NCBI GenBank assembly: GCA_038729465.1
Contig: JAVYRZ010000007.1
Coordinates: 28,692 to 63,708, forward strand
Direction of reading: 5' to 3'
DNA length: 35,017 nucleotides
Source: Thermoplasmata archaeon
GTDB taxonomy: Archaea; Thermoplasmatota; Thermoplasmata; Thermoplasmatales; ARK-15
Both the position numbers and the translations under genes were made by a program. Below are positions 32,921 through 35,017 of this stretch, in pieces. Positions within the stretch are counted from its first letter, which is position 1. Every line of letters starts with the position of its first letter. The notes beneath the pieces are model-generated. The model saw nothing but the letters and a program-made list of their open reading frames with translations, ran no database searches and had not been told where the DNA came from.

Positions 32921-33088
32921 ATGAAACTTGAAAATATTAAACTTTTATGCTGCCCTATCTGCAGAGAATCTCTAGAATTGGAGATTGAAGAAATAGATGG
33001 AGACAAGGTTAAAAATGGGTTTCTGGCCTGCAGAAAATGTGGTAAAAAATATAAGATAGAAAATTACATAGCCAGATTTTTAGATTGA
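32921..33088 (+). CDS. Trm112-like zinc-ribbon protein
   Basis: A 55-residue protein: LLCCPICRESLELE (C11, C14), then FLACRKCGKKYKIENYIARF (C37, C40). This is the Trm112 pattern; Trm112 is a zinc-binding activator of several tRNA/rRNA/protein methyltransferases in archaea. The frame is open into sdhD, but ATG 32921 gives the family-typical N-terminus, 11 bases after sdhD. Its last nine bases overlap the end of the convergent icd gene. Confidence 0.75.
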   Translation: MKLENIKLLCCPICRESLELEIEEIDGDKVKNGFLACRKCGKKYKIENYIARFLD

Positions 33089-34279
33089 CTGCATATTGTT
33101 TATAACAGCCTGTGCAAATTCTGAAGTTTTTAATGAACTGATCCCGACTAGCCTGGCAATATCATTTGTAAATTGTCTATTTGCGAACGTTTTTTCTATA
33201 GCTTTTTCAATAATAGACGCTACTTCCGTCCATCCAATATATTCAAACATCATCTTTCCACTTAATATTAATGATGTGGGATTTGCTACGTTTTTATCTG
33301 CATATTTTGGTGCAGAACCATGTACCGGTTCATACAGTGCTGCAAAATCTCCAATATTAGCGCTAGGTGCCAATCCTAATCCTCCAATCTGCGCAACTAC
33401 GGCATCGCTGAGATAGTCCCCATTCAGATTTGGCGTAATGATCACGTTGTATTCTGCAGGCCTTGTAAGCATCTGCTGAAACATACTATCTGCAATTCGG
33501 TCATTGATTATTATTCTCTTATCTGATGATACACTACCAAGCTCATCTTCTCTAATGAATTTATCTGGATATTCTTCTTTAGCTACTTCATAGCACCATT
33601 CTCTAAAAGCACCTTCTGTATATTTCATTATATTCCCTTTGTGCACAATTGTAACCTTTTTCTTTCCATTATTAATTGCAAAATCAAAACCTTTTCTTGC
33701 TATTCTCTTCGTGCCAAATTCTGAAATTGGTTTGATGCCGATCCCTGAATTTTCTCTTATGTTAACATTATATCTGCTCTTTAGAAATTCTATAATTTCT
33801 TTGCTTTCTTTAGAATCATAAGCCCATTCAATACCCATATACAGATCTTCAGTATTTTCCCTAAATATTATTGTATCAACAAGTTCTGGATTGCGCATAG
33901 GGCTAGGTACACCCCTGAAATATCTCACAGGTCTGATACTTGCATAAAGATCAAGTTCCTGCCTAATTGCAATGTTGATGCTTCTGAACCCTCCACCTAT
34001 TGGTGTGGTAAGCGGCCCCTTAATAGCTACCACGTATTCTTTTATTTTAGAAAGAGTTTCTCTTGGCAATAGTTCACCAGTTTGCCTCACTGATTTTTCT
34101 CCGGCAAATATCTCTAGCCAATCTATCGATCTTTCATCTTTATATGCTTTCTCTACAGCAAAGTTCCAAACTTTCATGGAGGCTTTCATTATGTCTGAAC
34201 CTATGCCATCTCCCAGAATATATGGAATGGTAACAGTGTTAGGAACTGTTAACTTATTATTCGAGATCGTAATTTTCAT
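33080..34279 (-). CDS. icd: isocitrate dehydrogenase, NADP-type
   Basis: Converts isocitrate to 2-oxoglutarate in the TCA cycle. The 399-residue chain shows ILGDGIGSD, the substrate-binding GGGFRSINIAIRQELDLYASIRPVR region, FRENTEDLYMGIEW, VHKGNIMKYTEGAF, and the cofactor loop HGSAPKYADKNVANP. Lys-Tyr after HGSAP matches the NADP-specific pattern known from E. coli IDH. The start has GTGATT about five bases upstream. It converges with and overlaps the Trm112-like gene, and lies next to sdhABCD, forming a TCA-cycle block. Confidence 0.95.
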   Translation of the reverse strand: MKITISNNKLTVPNTVTIPYILGDGIGSDIMKASMKVWNFAVEKAYKDERSIDWLEIFAGEKSVRQTGELLPRETLSKIKEYVVAIKGPLTTPIGGGFRSINIAIRQELDLYASIRPVRYFRGVPSPMRNPELVDTIIFRENTEDLYMGIEWAYDSKESKEIIEFLKSRYNVNIRENSGIGIKPISEFGTKRIARKGFDFAINNGKKKVTIVHKGNIMKYTEGAFREWCYEVAKEEYPDKFIREDELGSVSSDKRIIINDRIADSMFQQMLTRPAEYNVIITPNLNGDYLSDAVVAQIGGLGLAPSANIGDFAALYEPVHGSAPKYADKNVANPTSLILSGKMMFEYIGWTEVASIIEKAIEKTFANRQFTNDIARLVGISSLKTSEFAQAVINNMQSI

Positions 34280-34526
34280 AATTAATCACTTTTATAGTTA
34301 ATAATATAGTCTCCCACTATTATAACATTTTCTGTTAGTCTCTTCGTAACAGGTCACGGATCTGTAGTTAATTCTCATAAGGTAACGAGCATGAAGCGTA
34401 TTTAAAGGATAAAAGATCTATTTTTATCTTGTAATAATATATTGATATTATATTTTATTAAAGACACATTCTTTTAGATTGCAACATCATAAAACTGAGC
34501 TATTACTTTTTTTGAAGGTATTTATG

Positions 34527-34540
34527 TCATTTTGAAATGA
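34527..34540. promoter_or_regulatory. dyad 1, operator-like
   Basis: TCATTT-TG-AAATGA: a perfect 6+6 palindrome. Together with dyad 2 it forms a 15-of-16 inverted pair (34527-34542 versus 34599-34614). Confidence 0.4.
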
Positions 34541-34600
34541 TTGTATCCTTTAGCATAAGATATTTAATGATTGAAGCACTTAATATGAATCTTTAAAAAA

Positions 34601-34614
34601 TCATTTCAGAATGA
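34601..34614. promoter_or_regulatory. dyad 2, operator-like
   Basis: TCATTT-CA-GAATGA: the same palindrome as dyad 1 with one mismatch. A further half site, TCATTT, lies near 34658. Paired dyads upstream of a transporter gene suggest cooperative regulator binding. Confidence 0.4.
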
Positions 34615-34740
34615 AAACAATATAATTATATATTTTTTGTGATTATATTCTAAAAATCATTTAAAATATTAATATTATATTAATTTTGATGCAATTTTTA
34701 ATAGAAAAATCTAAATAGAGTTTAAAATATAACTTCAGTT

Positions 34741-34747
34741 GAGGTGA
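34741..34747 (+). promoter_or_regulatory. strong SD with no ATG at the right distance
   Basis: GAGGTGA, same as the SDs before sdhB and the SDR. Five bases after it stands ACG (34753-34755), in frame with the permease. The first ATG in frame (34771) is 23 bases away. A GTG at 34757 opens an 11-codon out-of-frame ORF. Confidence 0.55.
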
Positions 34748-34770
34748 ATAAAACGAGTGACCAACCTAAA

Positions 34771-35017
34771 ATGGAAAATAGTGAAGTAGCAGAAAAAATA
34801 GCAGTTCAGTCAGATAAGAAACTGAGAAAGGCATTGAGCTTTCAAGATCTTTTCTTTCTCTCTATGGGCGGAATAATTGGTTCTGGATGGCTTCTTGGTG
34901 TTGCTGCAGGGGCATCATTAGCAGGTCCTGGCGCAATACTGTCTTGGATTATCGGCGGAGTAATAGTTTTGTTCATAGCTTTGACCTTTGCAGAAATTTC
35001 CAGCGCAGTTCCAAAAA
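34771..35017 (+). CDS. APC-family amino-acid permease, 3'-truncated by window edge
   Basis: The visible 82 residues comprise a charged cytoplasmic N-terminus (SDKKLRKALSFQDL) and then segment 1 with GGIIGSGWLLG, the substrate-binding G-x-G bend of the amino acid-polyamine-organocation family. Segment 2 follows (PGAILSWIIGGVIVLFIALTFAEISS), a hallmark of such permeases. The start is uncertain: ATG 34771 is the first normal start codon, but the SD at 34741 is ideally spaced for an ACG at 34753, which would add six residues. The rest of the gene lies outside the window. Confidence 0.85.
   Translation, partial: MENSEVAEKIAVQSDKKLRKALSFQDLFFLSMGGIIGSGWLLGVAAGASLAGPGAILSWIIGGVIVLFIALTFAEISSAVPK

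Larger units (their letters stand above)
34280..34752. other. long AT-rich intergenic region
   Basis: No gene or RNA was seen in these roughly 470 bases. It contains the icd upstream region, two related dyads (34527 and 34601), and a TATA-like TTTAAAATATA (about 34721-34731) followed by a strong SD for the final gene. Confidence 0.5.

Noticed and set aside
1-35017. CRISPR array or cas genes
   Set aside because: No regularly spaced direct repeats and no Cas-like proteins were seen.

Overview
The window is about 35 kb of an AT-rich archaeal chromosome, most likely from the Thermoplasmatales or a close relative (acidophilic, wall-less, heterotrophic Thermoplasmata). The evidence is: aPelota, an archaeal ATP-dependent DNA ligase, a Hef-type helicase, a degenerate archaeal SelB-like factor, SD motifs of the GAGGTGA type alongside many leaderless TATA-box promoters, surface proteins very rich in Asn-X-Ser/Thr sequons, and a TCA cycle with succinate dehydrogenase and isocitrate dehydrogenase. 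The species cannot be named from this sequence.

Layout. 1-2634 (+): 3' part of cysS, then a Mut7-C RNase/zinc-ribbon protein whose stop overlaps the pelota start. 2640-9153 (-): a SelB-like protein without a working GTPase domain, a complete thiamine-type ABC importer (thiB-thiP-thiQ), and DNA ligase. 9308-11264: small unknown proteins and an OsmC-like protein. 11343-18037: transport genes (a giant RND/MMPL exporter, a Kef-type antiporter, a DHA2-type MFS efflux pump on the minus strand) plus a tiny four-Cys protein. 18170-23170 (+): a compact catabolic cluster (Gfo/Idh/MocA oxidoreductase, MFS importer, M24 hydrolase, BKACE-type beta-keto acid cleavage enzyme, SDR), each promoter carrying a TTTAAA-type box; an SCP-2 protein follows on the minus strand. 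23540-24000 holds a probable decayed gene. 24007-26413 (+): small membrane protein, a protein made of three copies of one ~55-residue module, and a helicase-only Hef/FANCM relative with a PIP-like tail. 26465-27180: tRNA-Ala(GGC) followed by a mobile-element scar (integrase C-terminus and transposase fragment). 27617-29194 (+): an atypical NRAMP transporter and a small membrane protein. 29219-29653: an unrecognised gene broken by an in-frame TGA. 29741-32909 (+): sdhABCD; then a Trm112-like zinc ribbon overlapping the convergent icd gene. The window ends in the 5' part of an APC-family amino-acid permease behind a 470-base intergenic region with paired dyads.

How the parts fit: sdhABCD and icd supply TCA-cycle flux; thiBPQ imports thiamine needed by TPP enzymes; the 18-23 kb cluster looks like a self-contained uptake-and-degradation route in which a dehydrogenase makes a beta-keto acid that BKACE cleaves with acetyl-CoA. 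The best candidates for something undescribed are that pathway, the pairing of the triple-module protein with the helicase, and the coupling of a Mut7-C RNase to pelota. No CRISPR array, rRNA or intact insertion sequence was seen.
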